A stretch of 64,000 nucleotides of DNA from Candidatus Nanopelagicales bacterium (GCA_017848795.1 JAFIHG010000022.1:81715-145714); one strand, 5' to 3'; positions 1 through 8,913 are shown, counted from the first letter of the stretch. Notes: generated by a model from the letters alone, not told the origin. Numbers and translations: made by a program.

Positions 1-228
1 GTCGCGGAAGGCGAGGTTGTACTCCGGCGCCGTACCCGGGTTGCTCGCCCGCAGCGTGTACGAGATCGGCTCGCCCGGCAGCACCGACGTGTCTGCGGTC
101 TTGGCGAGCGTCAGCCGCTCACCAGCGGCGGCTGCGGGGGCGGCACCGACGGTGCCCACCAGCAGGCCCCCCAGCAGCGCGCTGACGGTGATGACGGACG
201 TACGGCGCAGCAGCGCGTGGTTCAGCAT
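1..228 (-). CDS. secreted repeat-domain protein, N-terminal part (runs off window)
   Basis: Only the first 76 codons are inside the window; the reading frame continues past base 1. The ATG at 228 follows an AGGGGAC-type ribosome site. Residues 1 to about 34 are a clear Sec signal peptide (basic MLNHALLRRT, hydrophobic core, Ala-rich cleavage region near APAAAA). The mature start (LTLAKTADTSVLPGEPISYTL) resembles the beginning of a DUF11/conserved-repeat beta-sandwich domain of cell-surface proteins. The rest of the protein, and therefore its role, cannot be seen here. Confidence 0.7.
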   Translation of the reverse strand, partial: MLNHALLRRTSVITVSALLGGLLVGTVGAAPAAAAGERLTLAKTADTSVLPGEPISYTLRASNPGTAPEYNLAFRD

Positions 229-382
229 TCCGCGTGGTGTCCCCTGGTCGCGCGCCACGAGGGTCGGTTCCCGAGCGCTCTTGATCGGTCGCGAGGCTAG
301 CAGCGACGAGCGATGACGCTCCGTACGCCACGTCGCCCGTTAGGACCAATCGGCAGGGACCCCGCAGGACTTGAGCGGTGCG

Positions 383-832
383 TCAGGACGCCGCGGGTTC
401 CAGGCGCAGGCTCACGCTGTTGATGCAGTAGCGCTGGTCGGTCGGGGTGTCGTACCCCTCGCCCTCGAAGACATGCCCGAGGTGGCTGCCGCAGTGCGCG
501 CAGCGCACCTCCACCCGTCGCATCCCGAGCGAGTCGTCCGGCAGCAGCACCACGTTCTCCCCGGCGAGCGGGGACCAGAAGGAGGGCCAGCCGCAGTGCG
601 AGGTGAACTTGGTCTCGCTGCTGAACAACTCGTGCCCGCATGCCCGACAGGCGTAGACGCCGGTCGTCTTCGTCTCGTTGTACTCGCCGGTGAAGGGTCG
701 CTCGGTCCCGGCCTCGCGCAGCACGTGGTACTCCTCGGGGCTGAGCTCGCTGCGCCACTCGTCCTCGCTGCGCGCCCCTGCGTACGCCGTACCGTCCGGC
801 CGGGTCGTGGGCATCGTTGCCGATTCACTCAT
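383..832 (-). CDS. msrB: peptide-methionine (R)-S-oxide reductase MsrB
   Basis: Reduces methionine-R-sulfoxide in proteins back to methionine, a cytosolic oxidative-damage repair step using thioredoxin. The 149-residue length is normal for a single-domain MsrB. The structural zinc is held by two CxxC pairs (C62/C65 and C111/C114). HCGWPSF is conserved near residue 80, and the catalytic Cys lies in RYCINS (C136). The gene is divergent from the LigD-type polymerase gene, and the 71-bp gap contains a perfect palindrome that may control either gene. No MsrA gene is adjacent. Confidence 0.95.
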   Translation of the reverse strand: MSESATMPTTRPDGTAYAGARSEDEWRSELSPEEYHVLREAGTERPFTGEYNETKTTGVYACRACGHELFSSETKFTSHCGWPSFWSPLAGENVVLLPDDSLGMRRVEVRCAHCGSHLGHVFEGEGYDTPTDQRYCINSVSLRLEPAAS

Positions 833-855
833 GCTCCGACCGTACGTCGCCCCTC

Positions 856-887
856 GCGCAACGGGGTAGTGAACTACCCCGTTGCGC
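856..887. promoter_or_regulatory. perfect 15-bp inverted repeat in the msrB/polymerase divergent gap
   Basis: Arms 856-870 and 873-887 are exact reverse complements separated only by GA; the core reads TAGTGAACTA. It lies 23 bp from the msrB start and 16 bp from the polymerase start, so a bound protein would overlap both promoter/start regions. The very short spacer favours a dimeric repressor operator over an RNA hairpin. This is inference from symmetry and placement; the binding protein is unknown. Confidence 0.6.
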
Positions 888-903
888 TAAGTACGGTCGG
901 GGG

Positions 904-1959
904 ATGGCGAAGGCGGAGGCGATCGAGCTCGAGGTCGGCGGGCAGCGGGTACGGGTGAGCAACCCGTCGAAGGTCTACTTCCCGGAGCCCGGGATCACCA
1001 AGCTCGAGGTGGTCGAGCACTACCTGGCCTGCGGCGAGGGGATCCTGCGGGCGCTGCGCGACCGGCCGACGACGATGGAGCGCTGGCCGGGTGGTGTGCA
1101 CCCGGGCATGAAGCTCGCCACCCGCGCCGACAACCGGGGCGACGCGTTCTACCAGAAGCGCGTCCCGGCGAACGCCCCGCAGTACGTGCCGACCGCCCGG
1201 ATCGCGTTCCCCTCCGGGCGGACCGCGGACGAGATCGCACCCGACTCGCTCGCCGTTGTCGCGTGGGCGGCGAACCTCGGCACGATCACGTTCCACCCGT
1301 GGCCGGTACGCAAGGCGGACGTGGAGCACCCGGACGAGCTGCGCCTGGACCTCGACCCGCAGCCGGGCACCGACTTCCGCGACGCGGTCCAGGTCGCGGG
1401 AGTGCTGCGCGAACTGCTCGCCGAGCTCGGGTGGACCGGCTGGCCGAAGACCTCCGGCGGGCGCGGCGTGCACGTCTACGTACGGATCGAACCGCGCTGG
1501 TCGTTCACGGACGTCCGGCACGCCGCGATCGCCATCGGCCGGGAGCTGGAACGGCGGATGCCGGGCCGGGTCACCACCAACTGGTGGAAGGAGGAGCGGG
1601 GCGAAACGATCTTCGTCGACTACAACCAGAATGCGCGCGACCGCACGATCGCCTCGGCGTACTCGGTACGCCCGCGACCGCAGGCCACCGTCTCGATGCC
1701 GCTGACCTGGGACGAAATGACCGCGGTGGGCCCGCTCGATTTCACGGTGCGTACGGCGGGGGAGCGGTTCGCGGCGGTCGGCGACCGGCACGCCGGGATC
1801 GACGAGGTCGCGTACGACCTCACGCCCGTCCTCGAGTGGTACGACCGCGACGAGCGCGACCGCGGGCTCGGCGACCTGCCCTATCCGCCGGAGTACCCGA
1901 AGCAACCAGGCGAGCCGCCACGCGTCCAGCCCAGTCGCAAGAACCCCGCCAACTGGTGA
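904..1959 (+). CDS. stand-alone LigD-type polymerase/primase domain protein
   Basis: An archaeo-eukaryotic primase-type polymerase of bacterial non-homologous end joining, which adds (ribo)nucleotides at DNA ends. The 351 residues form only the POL domain. The metal-binding pair is D149/D151 in LDLDPQPG, the SGGRGVHVYV segment carries H190, and VDYNQNARDRT carries D239. The ATG at 904 was chosen because the motif-bearing protein starts there with a G-rich site upstream; an upstream in-frame extension would run through the palindrome. The matching ligase domain is a separate gene at 2515-3600, so LigD is split here. Ku and the phosphoesterase domain are not in the window. Confidence 0.9.
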   Translation: MAKAEAIELEVGGQRVRVSNPSKVYFPEPGITKLEVVEHYLACGEGILRALRDRPTTMERWPGGVHPGMKLATRADNRGDAFYQKRVPANAPQYVPTARIAFPSGRTADEIAPDSLAVVAWAANLGTITFHPWPVRKADVEHPDELRLDLDPQPGTDFRDAVQVAGVLRELLAELGWTGWPKTSGGRGVHVYVRIEPRWSFTDVRHAAIAIGRELERRMPGRVTTNWWKEERGETIFVDYNQNARDRTIASAYSVRPRPQATVSMPLTWDEMTAVGPLDFTVRTAGERFAAVGDRHAGIDEVAYDLTPVLEWYDRDERDRGLGDLPYPPEYPKQPGEPPRVQPSRKNPANW

Positions 1960-1972
1960 GCCGAGATGGCGA

Positions 1973-2022
1973 CCGGAACCTCATGATCGCGGGCGGACAG
2001 CGCCCGGAATCTCATGATCGCG
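1973..2022. repeat. two direct copies of a 19-bp unit ending in CTCATGATCGCG
   Basis: The unit CCGGAAYCTCATGATCGCG occurs at 1973-1991 and 2004-2022 (one mismatch), in the 82-bp gap between the convergent polymerase and ChaB-family genes. The TCATGATC core recurs in hairpins at 12943-13036 and 28251-28304, which suggests a dispersed intergenic repeat family. Its position between convergent stops fits a terminator role, but no U-run is seen. Confidence 0.5.
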
Positions 2023-2041
2023 TGTTAGCGGCGTACGGCTG

Positions 2042-2464
2042 TCAGTCTCCGCGGCTCTTGGCCGTCTCCCTGTCGTTGGCCTTCTGGATCGCGTCGACCA
2101 GCTCGTCCTTGTTCATCTTCGAGCGGCCCTTGACGTCCAGGCGCCGCGCGATGCCCATCAGGTGCTCCTTGGAGGCGTTCGCGTCGACACCGCCCTTGGT
2201 CTCGCGATCGGTGTCGACCCCGCCCTTCGCCTGCGCGTCGGACGGGCCGCGCTTCTCCTTGGCCTCCCAGTGGTCTCCCACCTTCTCGTAGGAGTGCTTG
2301 AGCGCGGAGTACGCGACGCGGTGCGCGCGCTCGCCCTCGCCGTACTCCTCGGCCGCGGAGTCGTGGGCCTTGGCGAAGGTACGTTGCGCCTTGGCATCCG
2401 AGCGCTGCAACGTGCTGGGCAACTCGTCCTTGATCGGCTGTCCGCTGGACTTCGTCTTGGGCAT
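2042..2464 (-). CDS. ChaB family protein with C-terminal Rho-N/SAP-like motif
   Basis: 140 residues from the ATG at 2464. The N-terminal ~65 residues (PSTLQRSDAKAQRTFAKAHD ... YSALKHSYEK) match the ChaB fold of small basic proteins of uncertain function. The last ~40 residues (SKEHLMGIARRLDVKGRSKM, then NKDELVDAIQKAND) match the Rho N-terminal/SAP-like helix-extended-loop-helix often fused to ChaB in actinobacteria, suggesting nucleic-acid binding. The middle has a short near-duplication (AKGGVDTDRE / TKGGVDANAS). It sits between the two halves of a split LigD, so a DNA-end role is conceivable but unproven. Confidence 0.85.
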   Translation of the reverse strand: MPKTKSSGQPIKDELPSTLQRSDAKAQRTFAKAHDSAAEEYGEGERAHRVAYSALKHSYEKVGDHWEAKEKRGPSDAQAKGGVDTDRETKGGVDANASKEHLMGIARRLDVKGRSKMNKDELVDAIQKANDRETAKSRGD

Positions 2465-2514
2465 ACCGACGATGCTGGCGCCGCCCCGCGGTTCCCGCCA
2501 CTCGTGGCGCGCGG

Positions 2515-3600
2515 TCAGGAGAGGACGTCGGCCAGGTCGTAGGTCACCGGGCGTTCGAGCTGGTCGTACGTGCAGGACCGCGGGTCGCGGTCCGGGCGCC
2601 AGCGCGCGAACTGCGTGGTGTGGCGGAAGCGGTTGCCCTCCATGGCGTCGTAGCGCACCTCGACGACCAGCTCCGGGCGCAGCGGGTGGAACGAGAGGTC
2701 CTTGCCGCCGCTCCAGCGCGAGACGGCGCCCGGGAGCCGAGCGCCCTCGTGGGCGGCCGCGTCCTGCCAGCGCGCCCACGGGTGATCGTCACCCGCGGCG
2801 AGCGGAGCGAGCTCGCGGGCCAGCTCGATCCGCCGCTTCATCGGGAAACTGACGGCCACCCCTACGCTCTGCAGCACGCCGTCCTCGTCGTAGAGCCCGA
2901 GCAGGAGCGAGCCCAGCACCTCCTGCCCGTCCGGACCGCGCTGCTTGTACGGCCGCCAGCCCGCCACGACGCAGTCGGCCGTACGGGCGTGCTTCACCTT
3001 GAGCATCGTGCGCTTGTCCGGGGTGTACGGCGCAGCGAGCGGCTTGCACACCAGCCCGTCGAGCCCCGCGCCCTCGAACTGCGCGAACCAGCGCTGCGCG
3101 TCGTCGAGCGCGTCGGTGACGCGGGTCACGAACACGGGATCCTGCGCCGCGACGAGGGCGGCGACGAGTCGTCGCCGTCGCTCGGCGAACGGCGCGTCCA
3201 TCAGGGAGTCGTCGTCGACCGCGAGCAGGTCGAAGGCGACGTACGACGCCGGCGTCTTCTCCGCCAGCATGCGCACGCGTGAGTCGGCCGGGTGGATCCG
3301 CTCCTGGAGTCGCTCGAACTCCAGCCGTCCGTCGATGGCCACGATGACCTCGCCGTCGAGGACGCAGCGTTCCGGCACGTTGGCGCGCAACGACTCCACG
3401 AGCTCCGGGAAGTACCGGGTGAGTGGGCGTTCGTTGCGGCTGCCGAGCACGACGTCCTCGCCGTCGCGGAAGACGATGCAGCGGAAGCCGTCCCACTTCG
3501 GTTCGTACACCAGCCCGCCGTCGACGGCGTCGGGTGCCGGGATCTCGGGAACCGCCTTGGCCAGCATCGGTCGCACCGGCGGCGTCACGGGCAGGGTCAC
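2515..3600 (-). CDS. ATP-dependent DNA ligase (LigC/LigD-ligase type)
   Basis: Seals DNA nicks through a ligase-adenylate intermediate. The adenylated lysine is K35 in EPKWDGFR (motif I). GSRNERPL, DGEVIV, FDLLAVD, DGLVCK and LKVKHAR follow as the later nucleotidyltransferase motifs, and a C-terminal OB fold ends in LVVEVRYDAMEGNRFRH. About 361 residues, as expected for a stand-alone LigC or the ligase domain of LigD. I used the GTG at 3600; a GTG at 3588 and the ATG at 3567 also precede motif I, and no start has a convincing ribosome site. Together with 904-1959 it forms a split end-joining set. Confidence 0.9.
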   Translation of the reverse strand: MTLPVTPPVRPMLAKAVPEIPAPDAVDGGLVYEPKWDGFRCIVFRDGEDVVLGSRNERPLTRYFPELVESLRANVPERCVLDGEVIVAIDGRLEFERLQERIHPADSRVRMLAEKTPASYVAFDLLAVDDDSLMDAPFAERRRRLVAALVAAQDPVFVTRVTDALDDAQRWFAQFEGAGLDGLVCKPLAAPYTPDKRTMLKVKHARTADCVVAGWRPYKQRGPDGQEVLGSLLLGLYDEDGVLQSVGVAVSFPMKRRIELARELAPLAAGDDHPWARWQDAAAHEGARLPGAVSRWSGGKDLSFHPLRPELVVEVRYDAMEGNRFRHTTQFARWRPDRDPRSCTYDQLERPVTYDLADVLS

Positions 3601-3655
3601 CGGAGGCGGACCCTGTCGCGCGCGCTCGCGGCTCCGCGCGAGCGGTGAGGGGCGG

Positions 3656-4423
3656 TCATGCTGCCGACCGCCCGGCCGTGAGGTAGCGCAGGAACAACGT
3701 GCCCCCGTCGGCGAGCAGGTGGGCGAGGGTGAGCGGGCGCGGTGCGCCGGGCAGCGGGGTGCTGGCGAGGATCCGGGTGATGTCGGTGCGGTCCTCGTAG
3801 CCGCCGCCGGCGAGCTTCGGGGAGAGCGTGAGCTGCAGCTCGTCGAGCAGGTCGGCCGCCGCGAGTTCGGCGAGCAGGTGCGGGCCGCCCTCGGAGTGGA
3901 TCCGCCGCAGACCGCGCGCGTGCAGGTCGGCGACCGCAGCGCGCAGGTCGACGTCGTGGTCCCCGTGGACGAGGACATCGGCGACCTGCCGCAGCCGGGC
4001 GAGCCGGTCTGGGTCGGCGGCGTCGCACGTCACGACGATCGTCCCGGCGTCCTGGAACAGCGGTCCGGTGAGGTCGAACGACAGGGACCGGCTGACGATC
4101 GCGAGTGGCGGTACCGGCGGCTGCCCGGCGGCGGCGCGAGCCGCTGCGTAGCGTTGCCGGACGCGGACGCCCTTGTAGTTCTCCTCGCGCACGGTCGCCG
4201 CGCCGACGAGCACCACGTCGGCGAGCGCGCGCAGCCGACCGAAGACGGCGCGATCCTCGTCGGTGGAGATGTCGTGGGTCACGCCGTCCGGGGAACGGGC
4301 CGCACCGTCCGCGGTCGAGACCATGTTCACCCGCAACCAGGGACGGTCTGCCGGCCAGGCGTACGCCGCGTCGAGCCCGTCCTCGTCCAGGTCGGCGACG
4401 TAGGCCGGCAGCAGCATCTGCAT
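3656..4423 (-). CDS. RibD C-terminal/dihydrofolate-reductase-fold pyrimidine reductase
   Basis: 255 residues, single RibD_C domain. Recognisable segments are RPWLRVNMVSTADGAA near residue 25 (substrate/NADPH-binding strand), VVLVGAATVREE, and HSEGGPHLLAEL, the diagnostic glycine loop near residue 180. RibD_C proteins reduce the ribosyl group of a riboflavin-pathway pyrimidine with NADPH. Stand-alone copies away from rib genes, like this one, often have other unknown substrates. The start at 4423 has GCAGGA seven bases upstream; an ATG at 4432 is the alternative. The stop overlaps an ATG in another frame at 3659, but the next gene's frame opens later. Confidence 0.85.
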   Translation of the reverse strand: MQMLLPAYVADLDEDGLDAAYAWPADRPWLRVNMVSTADGAARSPDGVTHDISTDEDRAVFGRLRALADVVLVGAATVREENYKGVRVRQRYAAARAAAGQPPVPPLAIVSRSLSFDLTGPLFQDAGTIVVTCDAADPDRLARLRQVADVLVHGDHDVDLRAAVADLHARGLRRIHSEGGPHLLAELAAADLLDELQLTLSPKLAGGGYEDRTDITRILASTPLPGAPRPLTLAHLLADGGTLFLRYLTAGRSAA

Positions 4424-4451
4424 GGCGACCATCCTGCCCGGGAAACCGTCC

Positions 4452-4706
4452 TCAGCGCCCGCCGGAGCGCGTCGCCGCCGAGAAGATCGCCACGATGACC
4501 GCCGCGACCAGGACCTGCACGGCGGCCGTGAGCCAGAAGCCCCAGTGCTGCGCTGCGCCGATCGCCGCGCCGATGGCACCCCCGACCACACCGATCAACA
4601 GGGTCAGCAGGCAGCCGAGCGGCGCGGCGTTGGGGGTGACGAGGCGCGCGAGCGCGCCGATGATCAGCCCGATGACGATCCCGGAGACGATGCCGCTCGG
4701 TTCCAT
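4452..4706 (-). CDS. GlsB/YeaQ/YmgE-family small membrane protein
   Basis: 84 residues with three hydrophobic segments and the glycine-zipper pattern typical of the transglycosylase-associated/GlsB family (IGLIIGALARLVTP, then IGVVGGAIGAAIGAA). Family members are general-stress membrane proteins of unknown mechanism. The start at 4706 was preferred over 4724 because AAGGA lies seven bases upstream. It is 28 bp upstream of the reductase gene on the same strand and may be cotranscribed with it. Confidence 0.85.
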   Translation of the reverse strand: MEPSGIVSGIVIGLIIGALARLVTPNAAPLGCLLTLLIGVVGGAIGAAIGAAQHWGFWLTAAVQVLVAAVIVAIFSAATRSGGR

Positions 4707-4890
4707 GGCGGCATCCTTGCCCATCGCACGCCGGAAACGGCAGGCGCCCCACGGACCGTGACAGGTCGGGTGCGGAGCGCGAATCGGCCGAGCAGCCCAT
4801 GACCGCCCGCCCCGATCCCCGTAGGTTCAGGCTGGCTGCGGCTCCGGCCCGCGGCTGCACCGCCGTGGCGGACCAGCGGGGAGGACGACG

Positions 4891-7800
4891 ATGACGAGTA
4901 CTGCCAGACGTGTGCCCGTGCTGCTCGCGGCGCTGAGCGTCGTCGCCGGCGTGATGCTGGCGGTGCCGCGGGCCGCCGAGGCGGCCGACGTCGTGGTCAC
5001 GCCGGTGCCCGCCACCGCCGAGACCGAACCGGTCGCGCATTCCGGCGATGCCGCGGACGACCCGGCGATCTGGGTCGACCCGGCCGACCCGGCGCGTTCC
5101 CTGGTGATCGGGAACGACAAGGGCGGCGCACTCGAGACGTACGACCTGTCCGGCGCCCGGGTGCAGCGGATCGTGACCTCGGGGCGCTGGGGCAACGTCG
5201 ATGTGCGGCAGGACGTCGGCATCCCGACCGCGCCTGCCGACATCGTCGCCGTCATGAACGGTGGGCTGCGCGTGTACTCCGTCGACCGGACGACCCGCGA
5301 GCTCGTCGAGGCGGACGAGGGCAAGGTCGCGACGGGCGGCGAGGGGCTGTGCCTGTATCGCGGCCCTTCCGGGCTCTACGTCTTCGTCGTGCTGCAGTCC
5401 GGACAGGTGAACCAGTTCGCGCTCACCGACGACGACGGCGACGGTCGGCTCGCTGCGGCGTTGGTCCGCACCTTCCAGGTCGGCAGCGAGGCCGAGGGCT
5501 GCTTCGCCGACGACGCCACCGGCGCGCTCTACGTCGCGCAGGAGACGGTGGCGCTCTGGCGGTACGGCGCCGAGCCCGACGCGGGAACCGCCCGGGTCGC
5601 GGTCGACACGGTGACCGGCTCCGGGGGCCGGCTCGCCCCCGAGATCGAGGGCGTCACCGGGGTCCGCCGCGCCGACGGCACCGGCATCCTCATCGCCTCG
5701 GCGCAGAACGTCGCCCACCGGTCGGAGTCGTACTTCGCCGTGTACGACCTGGACTCCAACGCCTACATCCGCTCGTTCCGGGTCGTCGACGGAGCGACGG
5801 CGGACGACTGCGACGGCACCGACGGGATCGCGGCGCACGCCGGGCCGCTCGGCGAGCAGTACCCGGACGGGCTGTTCGTCTGCCAGGACAACAACAACGA
5901 CGCACCCGGCACCAACGGCAACCAGAACTTCAAGTACGCCTCGCTCGCCACGGCGCTCGCACCACCCGACGGCCCGCTCCCGCCGGACCCGCCGCAGCCT
6001 CCGCAGCCACCGGTGGACCCACCGCAGGCGGACGCCTCCTTCGTCGCGGCCTCGACCGCTGACGGCAACAGCGCGACCGGACGGATCACGGTGCCCGCCC
6101 AGGTCCGGGTGGGGGACACCCTGCTCCTCTTCGCCTCCACCGGCGCGGGCCCGATCACGGCGCCGCCGGGCTGGTCGGCCGTCGCGACCCGTTCCACCAG
6201 CCCCCTCGAGACAGGGCTCTACGTCCGGACCGCCACTGCCGCGGACGCGGGTGCCACCCTGACGGTGCCGTTCGCCGCGCTCAGCAAGTACGCGCTCACC
6301 GTCGCCGCCTACCGCGGCATCGACACCGCCGACCCGGTCGCCGCACTGGCGGCGAGCACCGAAAGCGCGGGTACCAGTCGGCTCACGCCGTCCGCGACCA
6401 CGACCACGCCGGCCTGGGTCGTCTCGCACTGGGCGGTGCGCTCCTCGAGCGTCACCGCGTGGAGCGGCCCGTCGCGCGGCAGTTCCCGCGCGACGGTGCT
6501 CGGCAGCGGCGGCGGGCGCATCAGCACGCTGCTGGCCGACTCCGGTGCGGTGCTCGGCGCGGGTACGGTCGGTGCCATCACCGCCGGCACCGACACGTCG
6601 GCCAGTCGCGCGACCCTCTGGACCGTCGCGCTGCGACCGCAGGCCGGCGACGGGGGCGGCGGCACCGACCCGCTCCCGCCGACAGCGCGGGCGAGCGTCA
6701 ACTGCGAGCAGCTGCAATGTCGGGTCGATGGCACGGCCTCGAGCGACCCGGACGGCGACATCGTCTCGTACGCCTGGGACTTCGGTGACGGCAACAGTGG
6801 CTCGGGCGCGAGCACGACCCACACCTACGCGGAAGCGGGACGGTACTCGATCACTCTCACGGTCACCGACGCGACCGGGCTGACCAGCGCGGCGTCGCAG
6901 CCGGTCACGCTGACCGCGGGCGGGGGCGACCCGGTCCCGGCGGCCGGCACCCCGTACGCCTGGGGCGGCAACGGGTACGGGCAGCTCGGCGACGGTGCGA
7001 CCACGTCGCGGCTGAGCGCCGGCCCGGTGCGCGGGCTGACCGACGTCGTTGCGATGCACGGCGGCCGCGACCACGCGGTGGCGCTCTCCTCGTCGGGCAC
7101 CGTCTACACCTGGGGGCGCAACCAGGTCGGTCAGCTCGGCCTGGGAGGCGGCGCGAGCCGTACCGTGCCGACGGCGGTGCCTGGCCTGCCGCGAGTGACG
7201 GCGGTGACCACGGGACACAACATGACGTACGCCCTGGACGTCACCGGTCAGGTGTGGGCGTGGGGCGACAACGCGAGCGGGCAGCTCGGCGATGGCACCC
7301 GTACGCAACGCACGTCGCCGGTCAAGGTGAGCGGGATGGGCGACGCGGTCGCCATCGCCGCTGGACGGGACATGGCGTACGCGATCCGCGCGGACGGCAC
7401 GGTGTGGGCCTGGGGGCTGAACAATGACGGCCAGCTCGGCGATGGCACCACGACGCTGCGCACCACGCCGGTGCGCGTCACGGGGCTGACGGGCGCCACC
7501 GCGATCGCCGGCGGGCGCGACCACGCGTTGGCGCTGCGCGCCGACGGATCGCTGTGGGCGTGGGGCTGGAACGCGTACGGCCAGGTCGGTGACGGCTCGA
7601 CGACGAACCGCAGCGCCCCGGTGCAGGTGGCCAGCGGCATGACCGCGGTGGCGGCGGGCGCGCACCACTCGTACGCGCTGCGCGCCGACGGGCAGGTCAT
7701 GGCGTGGGGCCGGAACTACCGCGCCGAGCTCGGCGACGGGAGCACCACCGGTCGCTCTACACCGGTCGCGGTGCGTGGCGTGAACGACGCGATCGCCATC

Positions 7801-8913
7801 GGCAGCGGTCGTGACCAGGGGCTCGCCGTGCTGCGTGACGGGAGCGTGAAGGCCTGGGGCTACAACCAGTCCGGTCAGCTGGGCGACGGCACGACCGTCA
7901 ACCGCACCACCGCCGTCAGCGTGCCCGGCGTGTCCGGGGCGACCGCGGTCGCGGGCGGTGCCGAGTACTCGATGGCCCTGGTCGGCGGCGCCGTGCCGCC
8001 GCCTCCGCCGCCTCCGCCCGGCAACGAACCTCCGACCGCACGGCTCACGGTCGGCTGCGACGGGTTGACGTGCACCGCCGACGGCTCCGCGTCGTCCGAC
8101 CCCGACGGCAGCATCGCTTCGTACGCCTGGGACTTCGGCGACGGTACGCGCGCGGGCGGCCGGACGGCGGGCCACACCTACGCCACCGCCGGGACCTACC
8201 AGGTCAGCCTCACGGTCACCGACGACGCTGGTGCGAGCGACTCCGCCCGCCAGCAGGTCACGGTCACCGCACCGCCTCCGACCGGTACCACGATCGCGTT
8301 CGTCGGGCAGAGCTCCTCCGACGCGCACACCCGTAGCGCACAGGTAATGGTGCCCGTCGCGGTCCGGGCCGGGGACGGCTTGGTGCTCGTGGCGTCGGTC
8401 GCCTCGTCGACCGTGCAGACGCAACCCCCGCCGGGCTGGACCGCCGTCGGCGATGCCACGACCGACCCGCTCGCCACGCGGGTCTACCGGCGTACCGCCA
8501 CGGCGGCCGACGCCGGTTCGCCCGTCACGGTCGCGCTCGACGGGCTGAGCAAGATCTCGCTGCAGCTCGTGGCGTATCGCGGGGTCGCCGTCGACGACTT
8601 CGTCACGGCCCGGTTCGTGACGGCGGGGGGCGGTACCGCACGGGAGGCCCCCGCGGTGGAGGTCGCCGACGCCGGGTCCTGGGTGATCGGCTATTGGGCG
8701 GACCGCTCGAGCAGCGACCGGACGTGGAGCGCGCCGGCCGGCAGTACGGTTCGCGGCACGACGTACGGGACCGGCGGGGGCCGGGTCACCTCGTTGCTCG
8801 TCGACTCCGGCGGGCCGGTCGCGGCCGGGGCGTACCCCGCGCGCACCGCGACGACGTCCGCCTCCGGGAGCCGCGCCGTCGCCGCGACGCTGGTCCTGCG
8901 CCCCGCGACCTGA
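4891..8913 (+). CDS. secreted multidomain protein: phytase-like propeller, PKD and RCC1 repeats
   Basis: 1340 residues. Order: signal peptide 1-33 (ending PRAAEA); beta-propeller phytase-like domain ~35-350 (DDPAIWVDPADPARS, GNDKGG, EGVTG); Pro-rich linker ~357-377; beta-sandwich A ~378-583; PKD domain ~596-675 (SSDPDGDIVSYAWDFGDG); seven RCC1-type blades ~687-1032, each with a WGxNxxGQLGDG-like core; Pro run; second PKD ~1045-1127; second copy of domain A ~1132-1339. The phytase part would release phosphate from phytate outside the cell; PKD and RCC1 parts suggest surface or polymer binding. A GGGGAGG ribosome site precedes the ATG. No anchor is visible at the C-terminus. Joining a phytase propeller to RCC1 repeats is unusual. 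Confidence 0.88.
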   Translation: MTSTARRVPVLLAALSVVAGVMLAVPRAAEAADVVVTPVPATAETEPVAHSGDAADDPAIWVDPADPARSLVIGNDKGGALETYDLSGARVQRIVTSGRWGNVDVRQDVGIPTAPADIVAVMNGGLRVYSVDRTTRELVEADEGKVATGGEGLCLYRGPSGLYVFVVLQSGQVNQFALTDDDGDGRLAAALVRTFQVGSEAEGCFADDATGALYVAQETVALWRYGAEPDAGTARVAVDTVTGSGGRLAPEIEGVTGVRRADGTGILIASAQNVAHRSESYFAVYDLDSNAYIRSFRVVDGATADDCDGTDGIAAHAGPLGEQYPDGLFVCQDNNNDAPGTNGNQNFKYASLATALAPPDGPLPPDPPQPPQPPVDPPQADASFVAASTADGNSATGRITVPAQVRVGDTLLLFASTGAGPITAPPGWSAVATRSTSPLETGLYVRTATAADAGATLTVPFAALSKYALTVAAYRGIDTADPVAALAASTESAGTSRLTPSATTTTPAWVVSHWAVRSSSVTAWSGPSRGSSRATVLGSGGGRISTLLADSGAVLGAGTVGAITAGTDTSASRATLWTVALRPQAGDGGGGTDPLPPTARASVNCEQLQCRVDGTASSDPDGDIVSYAWDFGDGNSGSGASTTHTYAEAGRYSITLTVTDATGLTSAASQPVTLTAGGGDPVPAAGTPYAWGGNGYGQLGDGATTSRLSAGPVRGLTDVVAMHGGRDHAVALSSSGTVYTWGRNQVGQLGLGGGASRTVPTAVPGLPRVTAVTTGHNMTYALDVTGQVWAWGDNASGQLGDGTRTQRTSPVKVSGMGDAVAIAAGRDMAYAIRADGTVWAWGLNNDGQLGDGTTTLRTTPVRVTGLTGATAIAGGRDHALALRADGSLWAWGWNAYGQVGDGSTTNRSAPVQVASGMTAVAAGAHHSYALRADGQVMAWGRNYRAELGDGSTTGRSTPVAVRGVNDAIAIGSGRDQGLAVLRDGSVKAWGYNQSGQLGDGTTVNRTTAVSVPGVSGATAVAGGAEYSMALVGGAVPPPPPPPPGNEPPTARLTVGCDGLTCTADGSASSDPDGSIASYAWDFGDGTRAGGRTAGHTYATAGTYQVSLTVTDDAGASDSARQQVTVTAPPPTGTTIAFVGQSSSDAHTRSAQVMVPVAVRAGDGLVLVASVASSTVQTQPPPGWTAVGDATTDPLATRVYRRTATAADAGSPVTVALDGLSKISLQLVAYRGVAVDDFVTARFVTAGGGTAREAPAVEVADAGSWVIGYWADRSSSDRTWSAPAGSTVRGTTYGTGGGRVTSLLVDSGGPVAAGAYPARTATTSASGSRAVAATLVLRPAT

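Noticed and set aside
4730..8424. Long minus-strand open frame under the phytase fusion
   Set aside because: Repeat-rich coding on the plus strand creates it; no domain, ribosome site or start support.
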